A stretch of 64,000 nucleotides of DNA from Microbacterium sp. (GCA_013823625.1 PNMM01000001.1:62001-126000); one strand, 5' to 3'; positions 22,342 to 32,113 are shown, counted from the stretch's first letter. Notes: generated by a model not told the origin, from the letters alone. Numbers and translations: made by a program.

Positions 22342-23609
22342 GCACTCCTCCTTTGCTCTGAGCGTAGGGCCGCGGAGTCACGTCGTGCGTCGAGCAGCAG
22401 CACGATGGCGGCTGCGCTGCCGAGTAGACCGTTCGCGATGATGTAGTGCTCAACCGTCGGCAGCAGAGCGACACCGGCGATGCCTTGGGCCACGGCGACG
22501 ACGATCACCACGACGAGGCCGAAACGCGATGCGACGGCCGTGGTGCGGATGAGCACGGCTTGAGCGACTGCCCAGGGTACGAAACTGATCGCGAGCAGCG
22601 GAAGATAACTGATTGCCAGCGAGTACTCACCGCCGAAAAGAAGCTCGATGATCGGTCCGGCGATGAGCGCGAGCGCGAGGGCAACGAGGATGCCGCCACC
22701 GAGGGTCACCAAGAGGGTCAGCGTAAGACCGCGTCTCGATCGCGCTCGATCGTCGCTGTGCACCACGAAGCGTGGCAGCAGGTACAGCGACAGCGTCGCG
22801 GGAATAATGAGAGTCGTCTTGACCAAAACGGCGGCGGCGGCGTACGCCCCGGCTTCGGTCGTTGATGCCAGCGCCCGCACGAGAATCACATCAACATTCG
22901 TGACGACGGCGAAGGCGATCGTCAGCAAGAGCACAACTGTCGTGTCTCGGTCGAAGGCTCGACGGCTAGTAGGAGTGCTCAGCCGCCGCGCCTGCATGCT
23001 CGACCCAAAGGTGCCGAGAATCACTGTCGCGAGAACCGCGATGAGCACCCCGGTGACCCCAAAGCCAAGCATCACGACAGCGACGGTGAGCGCGAGCTGC
23101 AGCACCTGCGATCCTGTCGTCCAATAGACGACGGCACGCGTACGGCCGAGCCCTTGGAGCACTCCTTGCGCGCGAGCAAAGAGGAAGTATGGAAGCAGGG
23201 CTGCCGTTGTGATGGCAAGCGCCAGCGGCGTGCTGTCGAGGGCGATCAGCAACCACGGCGCGAGAACGACAACGGTCAGAGTCGAGGCTCCGCCCAAGAT
23301 GAGTGATTCCGTGAGGGCGGTATCACGCGTCGCTCCCCCCGGCTGACCAGCAGGGGCGAGAGTAGCTCGAGCGGCGTTGACCGCAACCGAGGTGCGTAGC
23401 GCGCCACTCCCGATCGCGACGATGTTGATGACCGCGAGAAGGGCCGCGAGCAAGCCAAAGTCGGCTGGTCCGAGGCCCCGTACGGCGACGATCTGGAAGC
23501 CAGCAGTTGCAATGATTCCGACGATGCTGACGATCGCGATTGTGCCGAGCTCTCGACCATGTCGCGCTAGCGACGACGAGGCGGGCGACGGGTCGCCGCC
23601 GTCAGTCAT
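22338..23609 (-). CDS. Polysaccharide/oligosaccharide flippase (Wzx/MATE-like)
   Basis: Multi-TM protein with ELGTIAIVSIVGIIATAGFQIVAVRGLGPADFGLLAALLAVINIVAIGSGALRTSVAVNAAR; polysaccharide_synt pattern. Confidence 0.82.
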   Translation of the reverse strand: MTDGGDPSPASSSLARHGRELGTIAIVSIVGIIATAGFQIVAVRGLGPADFGLLAALLAVINIVAIGSGALRTSVAVNAARATLAPAGQPGGATRDTALTESLILGGASTLTVVVLAPWLLIALDSTPLALAITTAALLPYFLFARAQGVLQGLGRTRAVVYWTTGSQVLQLALTVAVVMLGFGVTGVLIAVLATVILGTFGSSMQARRLSTPTSRRAFDRDTTVVLLLTIAFAVVTNVDVILVRALASTTEAGAYAAAAVLVKTTLIIPATLSLYLLPRFVVHSDDRARSRRGLTLTLLVTLGGGILVALALALIAGPIIELLFGGEYSLAISYLPLLAISFVPWAVAQAVLIRTTAVASRFGLVVVIVVAVAQGIAGVALLPTVEHYIIANGLLGSAAAIVLLLDARRDSAALRSEQRRSA

Positions 23610-24711
23610 CGGCGGTCGGATCCCCGACGACGGGGGGTTTCGGCTCTGCGTACCCCCGCCGAGCAAGGTCGTCAACGATGATCTCGGAGGGGGAGTGCGG
23701 CGGGCGCATGGCGGGCCGTCGATACTGCTCGAAAGACTTAAGGAAGTCGGTCAGAGCCGATGAGCTCCACCCCGACAGCACGATGTTCTCGCCGACGCCC
23801 TCTTGCTGCTCTGTCGTGACGCGGTGCACGAGGGTTGGCACACCGACGAGCGCGGCCTCCGCCTGGATCCCGCCCGAGTCAGTGACGATGAACGACGCAC
23901 GGCGCAGCAGACTAATGAACTGCTCGTGCGGCAACTTGTCTTGCACCTGGATCATGCCGCCGTCGGCCGCCGCGAGCAGGCCGGGAATCGTCTCTCGTGC
24001 GTACGCGTCCACGAAGAAACGCAGGGGAAGAGGGCTCTCTGCCGCGAGCACCCTCATCGTCTCTTCGACGAGCTCTCGGTTCGACAGGTACTCGTATCGG
24101 TGAAGGAGTACGACGCCGACCGGATCACGTTCGCTGGGCGCATCGACCGCGTGATCGAGCACGGCGTCGATGACGGTGTTGCCATGGGTGTAGACGACGT
24201 TCTCTTTGCCCGCGAGGTTCGCCGTCGCTTCCTCAGACGGCGTGTAGTGGATTGTGGCGAGCCGTCCGGCAATTCGTCGGTCAAGCTCCTCAGGGAACGG
24301 ATGCCGCCAGTTCCCAGAGCGGAGTCCGGCCTCGACGTGAGCCGAGGGTAGGCCCAAGCGTCGCGCGATCCACGTTCCCACAACTGTCGTGAGCGTGTCG
24401 CCGTGCACGACGATGATCGAGTGGGCCGGCAAACTCGCCCGCAGACCGCGTCTCTCGGCGCGCACCCACCGCCAGATCGTCCACAACCAGCGCACGACAT
24501 CCCGACTGCTACCGAGGGGGGCGCTGCCGTTGCCGTAGGCGATGATTCGATCCGGCTCGGGAAGGCCCAGCTCGGGGATCATGCGTGTCAGCGATTCTGT
24601 GTGTTGACACGTCAACCATTGCTCAAAGGGCACCCCGCGTTCCATGAGGCGGCGGGCGATAGGGGCCAGCTTGATCGCTTCGGCTGTGGTGCCGTAGATG
24701 AAGATGATCAT
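23602..24711 (-). CDS. UDP-N-acetylglucosamine 2-epimerase family protein (divergent)
   Basis: VVHGDTLTTVVGTWIARRLGLPSAHVEAGLRSGNWRHPFPEELDRRIAGRLATIHYTPSEEA ... IVTDSGGIQAEAALVGVPTLVHR. Confidence 0.82.
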   Translation of the reverse strand: MIIFIYGTTAEAIKLAPIARRLMERGVPFEQWLTCQHTESLTRMIPELGLPEPDRIIAYGNGSAPLGSSRDVVRWLWTIWRWVRAERRGLRASLPAHSIIVVHGDTLTTVVGTWIARRLGLPSAHVEAGLRSGNWRHPFPEELDRRIAGRLATIHYTPSEEATANLAGKENVVYTHGNTVIDAVLDHAVDAPSERDPVGVVLLHRYEYLSNRELVEETMRVLAAESPLPLRFFVDAYARETIPGLLAAADGGMIQVQDKLPHEQFISLLRRASFIVTDSGGIQAEAALVGVPTLVHRVTTEQQEGVGENIVLSGWSSSALTDFLKSFEQYRRPAMRPPHSPSEIIVDDLARRGYAEPKPPVVGDPTADD

Positions 24712-25799
24712 GGGCTAACCTCCGAGGCTTGCGTACTGGGTTGGCGACGAGCGAAGGCCGCGCGGTGAATCACGAGGCCGCGAACGAGGCCCACCCAGAA
24801 GGCAAGGCCGAAGGGGATGATGAACAGCGCGTAGGCGAGGAGCGCTCGTCGCGGCGCACCGCACCGCGCGCCGACCACAGGTGGAATGCCCAGTGCGATC
24901 ACGGCTACCGCAGCGATAGCAATCGCAATCCAGGCCTGACCGGCCACCAGCGCGATCGCGATCACCAGCACACCCACGAGTGGAGCCGCAGCGAGCGCGA
25001 TGAGGGCGAGTGATCGAGCGAGGGTCGTGCCGGCGTAGCTGTCGACGAAGAGTGTGCCGCGGTCGAGAGTGTGCCTCATGAACGGGCCGAACGACGTGCG
25101 AGGCCGGTACGTCGCTGCGAAGCCCGGGTCGATCTGGATGGGAGTCACAGCGACGAGCGCGCGGAGCAGGGAGGTGTCGTCAGAGACGAGGTGTGTGTCA
25201 GCCGTCGGCCATGCCCGTTCGCACGCTTCGAGAAAGAGGTGTCGATCAACGGCGAAGAGCGTGGTGCCCTTGGGCATGCGATCGAAGTTGTCGAGCGTGA
25301 TGTGCATGGGGCGCGGTTTCGCAAGGTAATCCCGCCAGAAGATGTGTGTAAGCACTTCCCACAGTCGACCGATGAGTGGTGCTTGCTCATCAATCTCTAT
25401 GTGCCCGTTCCACGCCCGAAGCGAACCTGGTTCGGCCAGCCGTTCGAGCAGGTACCGAATCGAATCGGGGTGCATGAGCACTCGCGAATCGAGGAGAATA
25501 ATGTGAGCCGCCGTGGCGGTGCTTGCTCCGACGAATCGGGCGGCAAACCGGCCGCGGTTGCCCTGAGTGACAACCGACACCGCCATACTGTGCGACGCCG
25601 GTCGATCACGCAGCAACTCGGCCGTGCCATCGGTCGAGCCATCGTCGACGACGATCACATTGACCGTGATGCCGGCTACCCGAGCCGCCTCTTCTAGGGC
25701 ATCGAGGGTGCTCGGTAACCAGGGCGCCGAGTTGAAGCTGGGGATCACGACGGCGATGTCGGAAGCGAATGCGCCGACCGAGCCATCACTGTTGCTCAC
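24708..25799 (-). CDS. GT2 family glycosyltransferase with C-terminal TM segments
   Basis: DIAVVIPSFNSAPWLPSTLDALEEAARVAGITVNVIVVDDGSTDGTAELLRDR; hydrophobic C-terminus. Confidence 0.85.
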   Translation of the reverse strand: MSNSDGSVGAFASDIAVVIPSFNSAPWLPSTLDALEEAARVAGITVNVIVVDDGSTDGTAELLRDRPASHSMAVSVVTQGNRGRFAARFVGASTATAAHIILLDSRVLMHPDSIRYLLERLAEPGSLRAWNGHIEIDEQAPLIGRLWEVLTHIFWRDYLAKPRPMHITLDNFDRMPKGTTLFAVDRHLFLEACERAWPTADTHLVSDDTSLLRALVAVTPIQIDPGFAATYRPRTSFGPFMRHTLDRGTLFVDSYAGTTLARSLALIALAAAPLVGVLVIAIALVAGQAWIAIAIAAVAVIALGIPPVVGARCGAPRRALLAYALFIIPFGLAFWVGLVRGLVIHRAAFARRQPSTQASEVSP

Positions 25800-25977
25800 G
25801 TTTTGCTCCGACGGTTGTACGACGAGGTGTGTAGGTTTGTGTCTGCCGACATGACCTAGCGGCTCGACTGGCTGTTCGAGCTTTCACCCTATGGCATGGA
25901 TCACGGCGCGGGGAGTCGGTGACGGCCGTCTGCGCACGTGCTCCGCAACCGTAACCAGTACCTCTCGAGAGCGAGCG

Positions 25978-27486
25978 ATGTCGATGCGATTCCCATCCCG
26001 GGTAGCCCTGCGAGTGGCGGCCCCCGTTGCGTTGTTTGTCGCTTTGGCCAGTTGGGCGATCTCCTCACCAGTGGGGTCGAGCCCCGATGACGACTACCAC
26101 ATGGCGAGCATCTGGTGCGGCCAGGGAGTGCGCGAGGGGCTCTGCGAGCAGGGTGCCGAAGACGATCTCTTCGCGGTTCCGGCTGCCGCCGTTCTCGCAT
26201 CGGAGTGCTTCGCTTTTGATCCCGCTGTCAGCGCGGCGTGCACCGAAGAGGTGCAGGGCGGACTCATCGAGACTCGACGGAGCAATGCGAGCGATGGCAA
26301 GTACCCCGATGTTTTCTACGGGGTAATGAGCCTCTTTGCGACGCCAGACGTGAGTAGCTCGGTCGTGACAATGCGCCTCTTCACGGCTTTTCTCTTCACG
26401 GCATTCACGACGGCACTGTGTTACCTGCTTCCCGTTCGCATCCGGCCGGCCTATGTGTGGGGAGCGCTCGCGACATCGGTGCCCCTCGGCATGTTCATCG
26501 TGCCGAGCGTTAACCCGAGTGGGTGGGCGGTCTTGGCGGCAGTGACGCTTTGGGCTGCCACGCTGGGATGGCTCACCGAGTCTGACCGACGGCGATGGAT
26601 TGCTCTTGGTGCCCTCGCTGCACTCGCGTGCGTGGCTGGCGCGGGAGCGCGGGGTGACGCGGCGGTGTACGGCGTGATGGCGATGACCGCGGCCGCGATC
26701 GTCGGTTTCTCAAAGACGAGGTCGTATCGGCTGCGCCTTCTTCTCCCTTTCGCCTTGACCTTGCTCTCGATCGTTCTCTTCTTCACGGCGGGGCAGGGGT
26801 CAGTCGCTGACCCGAGCGGCCTCGGGCAAGGCACTCCGTGGTCGCAGACGGTGGCGCTCGCCATCACGAATCTGCAGCTCTTGCCAGAGCTCTGGATCGG
26901 TGTTTTGGGTTTCTGGGGTCTGGGGTGGCTCGACACCGAAATGCCCGGCATCGTGTGGGTCACCACGGTGGCTGTCGTCGGGGCCCTGATTGTGATCGGT
27001 CTCAAGCACGCCGATCGCCTCAAGATGCTCGGGGTCGGAATGGTGTTCACCGCCCTCATCGTCATTCCGATGTACATCCTCACCAACGACGAAGTGCTGG
27101 TCGGTTCGTATGTGCAGCCGCGGTACATCCAACCGATCCTGATCGTTCTCGTGGGGCTTGCCCTGCTCCGCGTCCACTCTGGACGTCGCCTTCTGTCGCG
27201 CGGTCAGGCCATGATGATCGTGATTGGGCTCTCGGTAGCCAACGCCGTCGCGTTGCACATCAACCTGCGCCGCTACGTCACCGGAACCGATGTCTTCGGG
27301 CTCAACCTCGACAATGCGACGGAGTGGTGGTGGGCGTTGCCCTTCGGCCCCATGTGGGTGTGGGCCGCGGGTTCTGTCGCGTTCGCCGCACTGCTCGTAC
27401 TGACGAGCCCGTTGCTCGTCACCGCGGTCTCGGCAGACACCGCTCGTGAGGCTTCACCGCGGGCGGCGGAGCTGACGTCCTCGTGA
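25978..27486 (+). CDS. DUF2142-like polytopic membrane protein (copy 1)
   Basis: SSPVGSSPDDDYHMASIWCGQG, VLVGSYVQPRYIQPILIVLVGLALL, LHINLRRYVTGTDVFGLNLDNATEWWWALPFGP. Start revised to ATG 25978. Confidence 0.8.
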   Translation: MSMRFPSRVALRVAAPVALFVALASWAISSPVGSSPDDDYHMASIWCGQGVREGLCEQGAEDDLFAVPAAAVLASECFAFDPAVSAACTEEVQGGLIETRRSNASDGKYPDVFYGVMSLFATPDVSSSVVTMRLFTAFLFTAFTTALCYLLPVRIRPAYVWGALATSVPLGMFIVPSVNPSGWAVLAAVTLWAATLGWLTESDRRRWIALGALAALACVAGAGARGDAAVYGVMAMTAAAIVGFSKTRSYRLRLLLPFALTLLSIVLFFTAGQGSVADPSGLGQGTPWSQTVALAITNLQLLPELWIGVLGFWGLGWLDTEMPGIVWVTTVAVVGALIVIGLKHADRLKMLGVGMVFTALIVIPMYILTNDEVLVGSYVQPRYIQPILIVLVGLALLRVHSGRRLLSRGQAMMIVIGLSVANAVALHINLRRYVTGTDVFGLNLDNATEWWWALPFGPMWVWAAGSVAFAALLVLTSPLLVTAVSADTAREASPRAAELTSS

Positions 27487-28991
27487 CGCGGCGGGCCTTG
27501 ATCGCGGCGGTTCTCGCACCGCTGCTCGCGTTGACGGCGCTCGCCGCCTGGGCATTCGCATCGCCGGTCGGGGCGACTCCCGATGAAGACTTCCACCTGA
27601 CCAGCATTTGGTGTGCCGCGGGCGACCGCACGGGGCTGTGCGAAGAGTCGGGTGATCCCACGACGCGGCTGGTCTCGCCCGCCTTCGCCGAGCCGCCGTG
27701 CTTCGCTTATGTGTCGAGCCAGTCGGCAGTCTGCCAGCTCGATGACCTCAGCAGTACCGCGCTTCTCGAAACTGATCGCGGCAACTTCGTGGGTGCGTAT
27801 CCGCCGATCTTCTACGGCACGATGTCGGTGTTTGCCACTGACGACATCGCGGCCTCTGTTCTTGTTATGCGGCTCGTGAACGCGCTGCTTTTCGTCGGGT
27901 TGATGACCGTTCTCGTCGTGCTGATGCCCGCGCGCCACCGTCCCATGGTCGTGTTGGCCTATCTCGTGACACTCGTGCCGCTCGGGCTCTTTCTCGTGCC
28001 GTCGGTCAATCCCAGCGGCTGGGCGATCGTCGGGGTTGGCATTTCGTGGATGTCGCTGCTGGGCTTCATCGACCGCCCAGACCGCGCTCGCTGGGGGCTC
28101 GCCGCCGTATTCGCCGTGAGTTCGCTCATGGCAGCGGGCGCGCGGGCCGACGCGGGCGTGTTTGTTCTGCTGGGCGTCGCGGCTGTGCTCTTCTTGCGCT
28201 TTGAGCGGTCACGGCGGTTCGCGGTCGATGCGATCGTGCCCGTCGTCGTTGCCTTTGTGAGCATCGCGATCGTGGTGAGTTCGGCGCAGCTCTCGAGCGG
28301 GGTTGGCGGCTTCGGCGGATCCGGGTCGGCTCCGGTGGTCGACGGAGAGTCAGCTCCGGTTCCGACCGGACTCGGCTTGCTGCTTACGAACATCGTCAAC
28401 GTGCCGTCGATCTGGGCCGGCGTGTTCGGGTCGTGGAACCTTGGGTGGTTCGACACGCGCCTGCCCGCTGTGGTGGGGCTCGCGGGCATCGGAGTCTTTG
28501 TCGCCGTCGCCACTCTCGGCTTCGCCCGCATGACGTGGCGCAAAGCCCTCGTGTTTGCCGGGGCGGCGTCGGCGCTCTGGTTTATTCCGGTCTACACGCT
28601 CACGCGCGGCGGCGACCCGGTCGGCCTCGAGGTGCAGCCGCGCTACCTCTTGCCGCTCATCATCATGCTCGTGGGCTTCGCGTTGCTCGCTGTCGGCCAG
28701 TGGGTCGTGGCGATTCCGCTCGCCTTGCGCGTCACCGTCGTGCTCGCCTCGGCTGCGACGCAGTCGCTCGCCCTGTACGTCAACCTGCGCCGCTATGTCA
28801 CCGGCGACGACGTCACGGGGATCAGCCTTGACGCCAATCTCGAGTGGTGGTGGACCGCCGTGCCATCACCCATGGTCGTGTGGGTGCTCGGTTCGCTGGC
28901 GTGGGCTGGCCTGCTCACTCTCGTTGTGCTGCGTCGCCAGCCGGTCGCGGCCCCAGAGCTGCAGAGTCAGGCGATACCGATAACGCGGTAG
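27483..28991 (+). CDS. DUF2142-like polytopic membrane protein (copy 2, tandem paralogue)
   Basis: ASPVGATPDEDFHLTSIWCAAG, PVGLEVQPRYLLPLIIMLVGFALL, LYVNLRRYVTGDDVTGISLDANLEWWWTAVPSP; clear paralogue of 25978..27486. GTG overlaps preceding TGA. Confidence 0.8.
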   Translation: MTRRALIAAVLAPLLALTALAAWAFASPVGATPDEDFHLTSIWCAAGDRTGLCEESGDPTTRLVSPAFAEPPCFAYVSSQSAVCQLDDLSSTALLETDRGNFVGAYPPIFYGTMSVFATDDIAASVLVMRLVNALLFVGLMTVLVVLMPARHRPMVVLAYLVTLVPLGLFLVPSVNPSGWAIVGVGISWMSLLGFIDRPDRARWGLAAVFAVSSLMAAGARADAGVFVLLGVAAVLFLRFERSRRFAVDAIVPVVVAFVSIAIVVSSAQLSSGVGGFGGSGSAPVVDGESAPVPTGLGLLLTNIVNVPSIWAGVFGSWNLGWFDTRLPAVVGLAGIGVFVAVATLGFARMTWRKALVFAGAASALWFIPVYTLTRGGDPVGLEVQPRYLLPLIIMLVGFALLAVGQWVVAIPLALRVTVVLASAATQSLALYVNLRRYVTGDDVTGISLDANLEWWWTAVPSPMVVWVLGSLAWAGLLTLVVLRRQPVAAPELQSQAIPITR

Positions 28992-30256
28992 GTGACATCG
29001 GGCCAACGGTCGGCGCTCGAGACGCGACGACCGTCGATAAACGTGCGGATGCCCGGCAAGTCTGCGGGCCTCAGGGTGCGGTAGTCGGCGTGGTCGGCCT
29101 GCACGACCGCCGCATCCACCGATTCGCCCAGGTGGTAGGGGCTAAACCCGAGGCGCGCGAGCTCGTCGTCGGTGTAGAGCGGATCGTGAACGAGCACGTG
29201 AGCCCCGCGAGCGCACAGAGCCTCAACGGCCGGGAACACGCCCGAGAACGCCGTCTCTTTCACTCCGCCGCGGTAGGTCGCGCCGAGCACGACGACCCGT
29301 TGGCCCTGAAGATCGCCGTGAACCCCCTCGAGCAGGCCGATCGTGTACGCGGGCATTCCGGCGTTCGCTTCGCGCGCCGCGCGCACGATCGTTGCCGCCG
29401 GATCGTTCCAGAGATACAACCGCGGGTAGACGGGAATGCAGTGCCCCCCGACGGCGATACCCGGTTGGTGGATGTGGCTGTAGGGCTGGGAGTTGCTCGC
29501 TTCGATGACCTGGTAGATGTCGATTCCGGCGGTCGCGGCGTACTGTGCGAACTGGTTGGCCAGCCCGATGTTGACGTCGCGATAGGTGGTTTCGGCGAGC
29601 TTTGCCATCTCGGCGGCCTCGGCGCTACCGAGATTCCACACGCCATTGCCGCGGGCCAAGTCGGGGCGCTCATCGAAGTCGAGAGCCGCTTCGTAGAACT
29701 CAACGGCGCGGGCAGCGCCCGCATCGCTCAGGCCGCCAACGAGCTTCGGGTACTTGCGCAGATCAGCGAAGACGCGGCCCGTCAGCACGCGCTCAGGGGA
29801 GAACACGACGTGGAAGTCGACACCCTCGGTCAGCGAGCTGTGCCTCTCGAGCATCGGCTTCCACCGCGTGCGAGTCGTCCCGACCGGCAGCGTGGTTTCG
29901 TACGCGACGAGGGCGCCGGGGCTGAGGTGCGCGGCGATCGAGCGGGTCGCGTCATCCATCCAGCCGAAGTCAGGTACAGCGTTCTCGTCGACGAACAGGG
30001 GCACCACAACGACGACGACCTGCGCGCCGGGGATGCCATCGGCATAATCGGTGGTCGCCCGAAGGCGGCCTGCAGGCACGACCTCGGCGAGTTGCTCGGC
30101 CAGGTTCGCCTCGCCCGGAAAAGGTGTGGTGCCCGCGTTCACGAGGTCGACCGTGGCGGGGTTGACGTCAATGCCGACAACCTCGTGGCCCTTTGAGGCG
30201 AACTGCACAGCGAGCGGCAGCCCGATCTTTCCGAGGGCGACAACGGCGATCTTCAC
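28967..30256 (-). CDS. Nucleotide sugar dehydrogenase (WbpA/WecC-like)
   Basis: MKIAVVALGKIGLPLAVQFASKGHEVVGIDVNPATVDLVNAG ... GTTRTRWKPMLER ... FSPERVLTGRVFADLRKYPKLVGG ... GIAVGGHCIPVYP ... LGATYRGGVKETAFSG. Confidence 0.9.
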   Translation of the reverse strand: MKIAVVALGKIGLPLAVQFASKGHEVVGIDVNPATVDLVNAGTTPFPGEANLAEQLAEVVPAGRLRATTDYADGIPGAQVVVVVVPLFVDENAVPDFGWMDDATRSIAAHLSPGALVAYETTLPVGTTRTRWKPMLERHSSLTEGVDFHVVFSPERVLTGRVFADLRKYPKLVGGLSDAGAARAVEFYEAALDFDERPDLARGNGVWNLGSAEAAEMAKLAETTYRDVNIGLANQFAQYAATAGIDIYQVIEASNSQPYSHIHQPGIAVGGHCIPVYPRLYLWNDPAATIVRAAREANAGMPAYTIGLLEGVHGDLQGQRVVVLGATYRGGVKETAFSGVFPAVEALCARGAHVLVHDPLYTDDELARLGFSPYHLGESVDAAVVQADHADYRTLRPADLPGIRTFIDGRRVSSADRWPDVTYRVIGIA

Positions 30257-30307
30257 GGGCAGGCAATCCTCACGAGGAGCAGGGCGGGGTACCGCACGAG
30301 TCTACGG

Positions 30308-30691
30308 TTAGCCCCGCGGCCGGTTTGCCGCCGCCAACTCCGCCTCGAGGGCGTCAATGCGGTCGACGAGCCGCGCTTCAGTGAGGGTGATCTCACGAGC
30401 CAGCTGAGTGTTTGCGCGGGCGAGCTGTACCGATCGCTTGTACTCATTCACCACATACAGCAGGGCCGCGACGATGAACACGTAGAACAACAGGTCTGAC
30501 CCACGACCGATTCCGACCAGTGAGGCGAGCTGGGTGAGAAGGCCCGGCGCGACGACCACGACGACACCTGCCACGAGGGCGACGAGCACGAGCAGCCGTC
30601 GAATCGCGAGATGTCGTGGGCTCGGGGTCGATCGGATGAGGTAGATCGCGATGCCCACGAGCGACGCGATAAGGATGATCTGGAACCACAT
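30308..30691 (-). CDS. DUF2304-like small membrane protein (second copy)
   Basis: MWFQIILIASLVGIAIYLIRSTPSPRHLAIRRLLVLVALVAGVVVVVAPGLLTQLASLVGIGRGSDLLFYVFIVAALLYVVNEYKRSVQLARANTQLAREITLTEARLVDRIDALEAEL. Confidence 0.78.
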   Translation of the reverse strand: MWFQIILIASLVGIAIYLIRSTPSPRHLAIRRLLVLVALVAGVVVVVAPGLLTQLASLVGIGRGSDLLFYVFIVAALLYVVNEYKRSVQLARANTQLAREITLTEARLVDRIDALEAELAAANRPRG

Positions 30692-30722
30692 GACGGGCGC
30701 CCTCTCCCTGGATTGTTGCCGA

Positions 30723-31436
30723 TCAGTTGATGATGAGGTCGACGAGAATGTTGATCGAGTTGAGCAACGACTGCCCCTTGGCTTTCGAGTAGTCGGTGTA
30801 CAACACTTCGACGGGATGCTCGCGCCACGGCAACCCCGAACGCCCCAGCTGCACCACGATCTCGGTGGCGTGCGCCATGCGGTCTTGCTTGAGGTTGACC
30901 GCCTCAGCGGCGTCGCGCCGGAGCACGCGAAGACCGTTGTGGGCATCGGTGAGGGTGAGGCCGGTCGTGAGATTGGTGACGGCGACTGCCGTTTTCAGCA
31001 CGATCTTCTTGAGCACGCCCGGCTTTGTGCGGTCATCAAGAAAGCGCGAGCCGAAGACAACCCCAAGGTTTTCGTCGCGGGCCTGGTGCAACATGGCGAG
31101 AGCATCGACGACGCGGTGCTGACCGTCGGCATCGAACGTCACGAGAAACTCTGCGGTCGGCTGGCTGCGCGCGTACGCGATGCCCGTCTGCAGGGCGGCA
31201 CCCTGGCCAAGATTGTGCGGATGCCGAAGCACGCGGGCCCCGGCCGCCTCGGCGGTCTCGGCCGATCCGTCGGTCGATCCATCGTCGACACACACAATGT
31301 GCTCAAAGTGTTGTCGCAGCTCGGTGACGACCGCGCCGATGACCGATTGCTCGTTATAGAGCGGGATGACGACCCACGTGGTGGCGTCGAGCGCACCGGG
31401 AAGAACAGGGGAGGGCTCGGCGACCATAGGGGCCAT
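30723..31436 (-). CDS. GT2 family glycosyltransferase, polyprenyl-phosphate sugar synthase-like (second copy)
   Basis: TTWVVIPLYNEQSVIGAVVTELRQHFEHIVCVDDGSTDGSAETAEAAGARVLRHPHNLGQGAALQTGIAYA ... TFDADGQHRVVDALAML. Confidence 0.88.
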   Translation of the reverse strand: MAPMVAEPSPVLPGALDATTWVVIPLYNEQSVIGAVVTELRQHFEHIVCVDDGSTDGSAETAEAAGARVLRHPHNLGQGAALQTGIAYARSQPTAEFLVTFDADGQHRVVDALAMLHQARDENLGVVFGSRFLDDRTKPGVLKKIVLKTAVAVTNLTTGLTLTDAHNGLRVLRRDAAEAVNLKQDRMAHATEIVVQLGRSGLPWREHPVEVLYTDYSKAKGQSLLNSINILVDLIIN

Positions 31437-31504
31437 TGTGTCAGAAGGCGATAGTCTTGAAAGGCGCGTGCCCGCGCATCCGCCCTCATCGAAAGCGCGC
31501 CTTC

Positions 31505-32113
31505 GTGACTCACTCTGCCGACGTTCGCATTGTTGATTCTGCCGATGTCGCTGCCTCTGCGCGCATTGGCTCGGGCAGCTCCATCTGGCATCTCGCTCAA
31601 GTGCGAGAAGACGCCGTGATGGGGGAGAACTGCGTGGTCGGGCGCGGCGCGTACATCGGCACGGGCGTGATCATGGGTGACAACTGCAAGGTGCAGAACT
31701 ACGCGCTCGTGTATGAGCCCGCCGTGCTCGAGGCCGGCGTCTTCATCGGCCCTGCTGTCGTGCTGACCAATGACACGTATCCACGCGCCGTCAATGTTGA
31801 CGGCAGCCCCAAGTCAGCACACGACTGGCAGCCCGTCGGAGTGACCATTCGTGAGGGGGCCGCGATTGGCGCGCGCGCCGTCTGTGTGGCACCCGTCGAG
31901 ATCGGCCGCTGGGCCACGATCGCCGCGGGCAGTGTCGTGACCAAAGATGTTCCCGCTTTCGCCCTCATGGCCGGTGTGCCAGCACGCCGCTTGGGCTGGG
32001 TGGGTAAGGCTGGCGTGCGCCTCATCGAGCAAGACGGTCGCTGGGTGTGCCCGCAGACCGGCCAGAGCTATGTTGAGGCCGACGGCCTTCTGAGAGAGGA
32101 ACCCCTCGCGTGA
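31505..32113 (+). CDS. Left-handed beta-helix N-acetyltransferase, WbpD/WlbB-like
   Basis: VRIVDSADVAASARIGSGSSIWHLAQVREDAVMGENCVVGRGAYIGTGVIMGDNCKVQNYALVYEPAVLEAGVFIGPAVVLTNDTYPRAV. GTG 31505. Confidence 0.88.
   Translation: MTHSADVRIVDSADVAASARIGSGSSIWHLAQVREDAVMGENCVVGRGAYIGTGVIMGDNCKVQNYALVYEPAVLEAGVFIGPAVVLTNDTYPRAVNVDGSPKSAHDWQPVGVTIREGAAIGARAVCVAPVEIGRWATIAAGSVVTKDVPAFALMAGVPARRLGWVGKAGVRLIEQDGRWVCPQTGQSYVEADGLLREEPLA

Noticed and set aside
28844-30196. 450-aa plus-strand ORF
   Set aside because: Antisense to the nucleotide sugar dehydrogenase (28967..30256, -), whose motifs are clear.
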